From NCBI GenBank assembly GCA_026985385.1, contig JALSQM010000147.1, positions 1 through 6,615 of the forward strand: 6,615 nt of DNA. The letters run 5' to 3'. Below are positions 5,791 to 6,615 of this stretch, piece after piece. The DNA comes from Acidilobaceae archaeon. Lineage in GTDB: Archaea > Thermoproteota > Thermoprotei_A > Sulfolobales > Acidilobaceae. Below the pieces are notes generated by a model. The model was not told the DNA's origin and ran no database searches. It was given only the letters and a program-made list of their open reading frames with translations. Every line of letters begins with the position of its first letter. The first letter of the stretch is position 1. The position numbers were made by a program, and so were the translations under genes.

Positions 5791-6599
5791 CCCAGCCCCC
5801 TTTAAGGGGGGTTAGGCTCCTCCTCCTACTCGATACTAGCCCCTCTGTAGACGGTGGCGCCCTTCATCTGGCCAGGAGGGTTGCGGGCCTCATAGTCGAG
5901 TCCCTACCCCGCGGCAGCGTTGGGGTCGCCGGCTTCTGCTCTAGGGTACGGGAGGCCCGGGAGGGTGACCCCTTATCCCTGAGGGTGTGCCGCGGCACTA
6001 ACCTGGAGGCGGCCCTCCGCTACGCCGTCGAAGTCTCCAGCGGCTACGACGCAGTCGTACTTCTGACCGACGCGAGGCCAACCGTGGGATCCAGGCGGCC
6101 TGAGAGGCTCGAGAGACTCGCCTCGGAGCTGGGGGGCAAATTAGTTGTTGCTGGTGTCGGAGACTACGATCGCGACATAGCGGGGAGACTCGCCTCCGCA
6201 TCGGGTGGGATCGCCCTAAAGCTCCCAGGGAGGGAGTGGGAGGCTGCATCCCTGGTACTCGTAGCCTCAGGGGCATATGAGTGGTGGATCCTTGAGGTGG
6301 CGGTAGCCCACCCGCCGTGGCTGAGCGTGGTAGCCCCAGGCGTTAGGGAGGGTCTCCCAGGATGGAGCTTCGTATCCGTGCCACCGAGGCCGCCGGCCGG
6401 CGGGATCCCCCTCCTCGTCGCTGCTAGGGAGGGCTGGGAGCCCCTGCTCAGGGGGCGCTTCTCACTGCCGATCCTAGCGGGGCTCGCGGTCAGGGAGGGC
6501 GGCGTGCTCGCCAGGAGGTGGAGGCCCATCGGCACGGTGAGCGTTGACGCAGCCAGAGGCGGCTTGGAGGGGGTCGAGGAGGTGGCGGGGGTGGCGTAG
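5781..6599 (+). CDS. vWA (von Willebrand factor A) domain protein, 5' end unresolved
   Basis: The frame encodes a vWA domain with a complete metal-ion-dependent adhesion site (MIDAS): D-T-S-P-S (codons 5832-5846, the DxSxS motif after the strand VRLLLLL), the threonine of RGTNLEAAL (5997-5999) and the aspartate of LLTDARP (6069-6071). A C-terminal part of about 120 residues, rich in Val, Gly, Pro and Trp, is probably beta-structured; the end is TAG at 6597-6599. Such proteins bind partner proteins through Mg2+ and often work with MoxR ATPases, FHA proteins or kinases. The first ATG/GTG/TTG in frame is the GTG at 5985, which would remove half of the MIDAS, so the gene must begin earlier. The frame is open from 5703 but has no usual start there; the coordinate given is an in-frame CTG chosen as a placeholder. 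A TTG at 5771 in another frame would serve if the G6 run at 5806-5811 were one base shorter or is shifted in translation. Confidence 0.75.
   Translation: MGLPQPPLRGVRLLLLLDTSPSVDGGALHLARRVAGLIVESLPRGSVGVAGFCSRVREAREGDPLSLRVCRGTNLEAALRYAVEVSSGYDAVVLLTDARPTVGSRRPERLERLASELGGKLVVAGVGDYDRDIAGRLASASGGIALKLPGREWEAASLVLVASGAYEWWILEVAVAHPPWLSVVAPGVREGLPGWSFVSVPPRPPAGGIPLLVAAREGWEPLLRGRFSLPILAGLAVREGGVLARRWRPIGTVSVDAARGGLEGVEEVAGVA
5796..5811 (+). other. C5-T3-A2-G6 homopolymer tract, candidate frameshift site
   Basis: Five C, three T, two A and six G follow each other directly upstream of the vWA core. The tract is nearly self-complementary (CCCCCTT against AAGGGGG around one T). Removing one G would join the TTG frame at 5771 to the vWA frame. 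It may be a base-calling or assembly error, a phase-variable run, or a programmed frameshift site. Confidence 0.4.
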
Positions 6600-6600
6600 G

Positions 6601-6615
6601 GTGGAGGCCACCGTG
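6601..6615 (+). CDS. possible start of the next gene (fragment)
   Basis: GTG at 6601 begins right after the vWA stop and runs open to the window end (V-E-A-T-V). GGAGGTGG around 6577-6584 is a possible ribosome binding site, though somewhat far upstream. Close spacing would suggest an operon with the vWA gene. Five codons are too few to name a product. Confidence 0.3.

Noticed and set aside
5800..5806. CTT-TAA as a prfB-like shifty stop joining the TTG frame at 5758 to the vWA frame
   Set aside because: A +1 slip at this stop leads into the frame that stops at 5813, not into the vWA frame; a -1 slip would be needed and the bases do not form a good slippery heptamer.
5439..5830. tRNA, RNase P RNA or SRP RNA in the long gap
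   Set aside because: No T-loop GTTCRA pattern in a cloverleaf context, no RNase P conserved blocks and no SRP helix 8 motif could be found on either strand.
1..6615. CRISPR array, insertion sequence, integrase or terminal repeats
   Set aside because: No regularly spaced direct repeats, no transposase or recombinase motifs and no long terminal inverted repeats were seen.

Overview
The window looks like a piece of a hyperthermophilic archaeal chromosome, most likely a crenarchaeon (Thermoproteota, perhaps Desulfurococcales or Acidilobales). The reasons are a GC-rich, densely packed layout, arginine coded almost entirely by AGG, isoleucine often by ATA, frequent TTG and GTG starts, very short 5' leaders with TATA-like boxes, and archaea-specific gene families. 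The genus cannot be fixed from the sequence alone.

Layout. Positions 1-1392 (+) encode a FlaJ/ArlJ-type membrane platform protein for archaellum (or archaeal pilus) assembly; it begins at the window edge. Convergent to it at 1467-1883 (-) is a YjbQ/UPF0047 family protein. Divergent from that, 1952-2599 (+) encodes an unrecognised protein with a soluble helical N-terminal half and about four membrane spans; its 3' end overlaps the next gene by 65 bases, tail to tail. Then come three minus-strand genes: a flavodiiron protein (2535-3749), a membrane protein fusing a ferritin-like domain to a VIT1/CCC1 transporter (3844-4737), and a protein with a probable tRNA-binding-type OB fold (4794-5438). 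A hairpin-rich gap of about 330 bases follows. The window closes with a von Willebrand factor A (vWA) protein (+, ending at 6599) whose MIDAS motif lies upstream of the first usable start codon. The next gene probably begins at 6601.

How they may work together. The flavodiiron protein (reduction of O2 or NO) and the ferritin-like/VIT protein (iron sensing and export) make a sensible oxygen and iron stress pair, although each seems to have its own promoter. The FlaJ protein and the vWA protein may be linked through archaellum control, as with the Sulfolobus vWA regulator ArnB, but that is only an inference. No mobile element, CRISPR array, tRNA or rRNA was seen.

The items most worth a second look are the start-less vWA gene, with a G6 run that may hide a frameshift, the structured gap before it, and the palindrome plus hairpin in front of the iron transporter. 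I did not find a clearly new multi-gene system.
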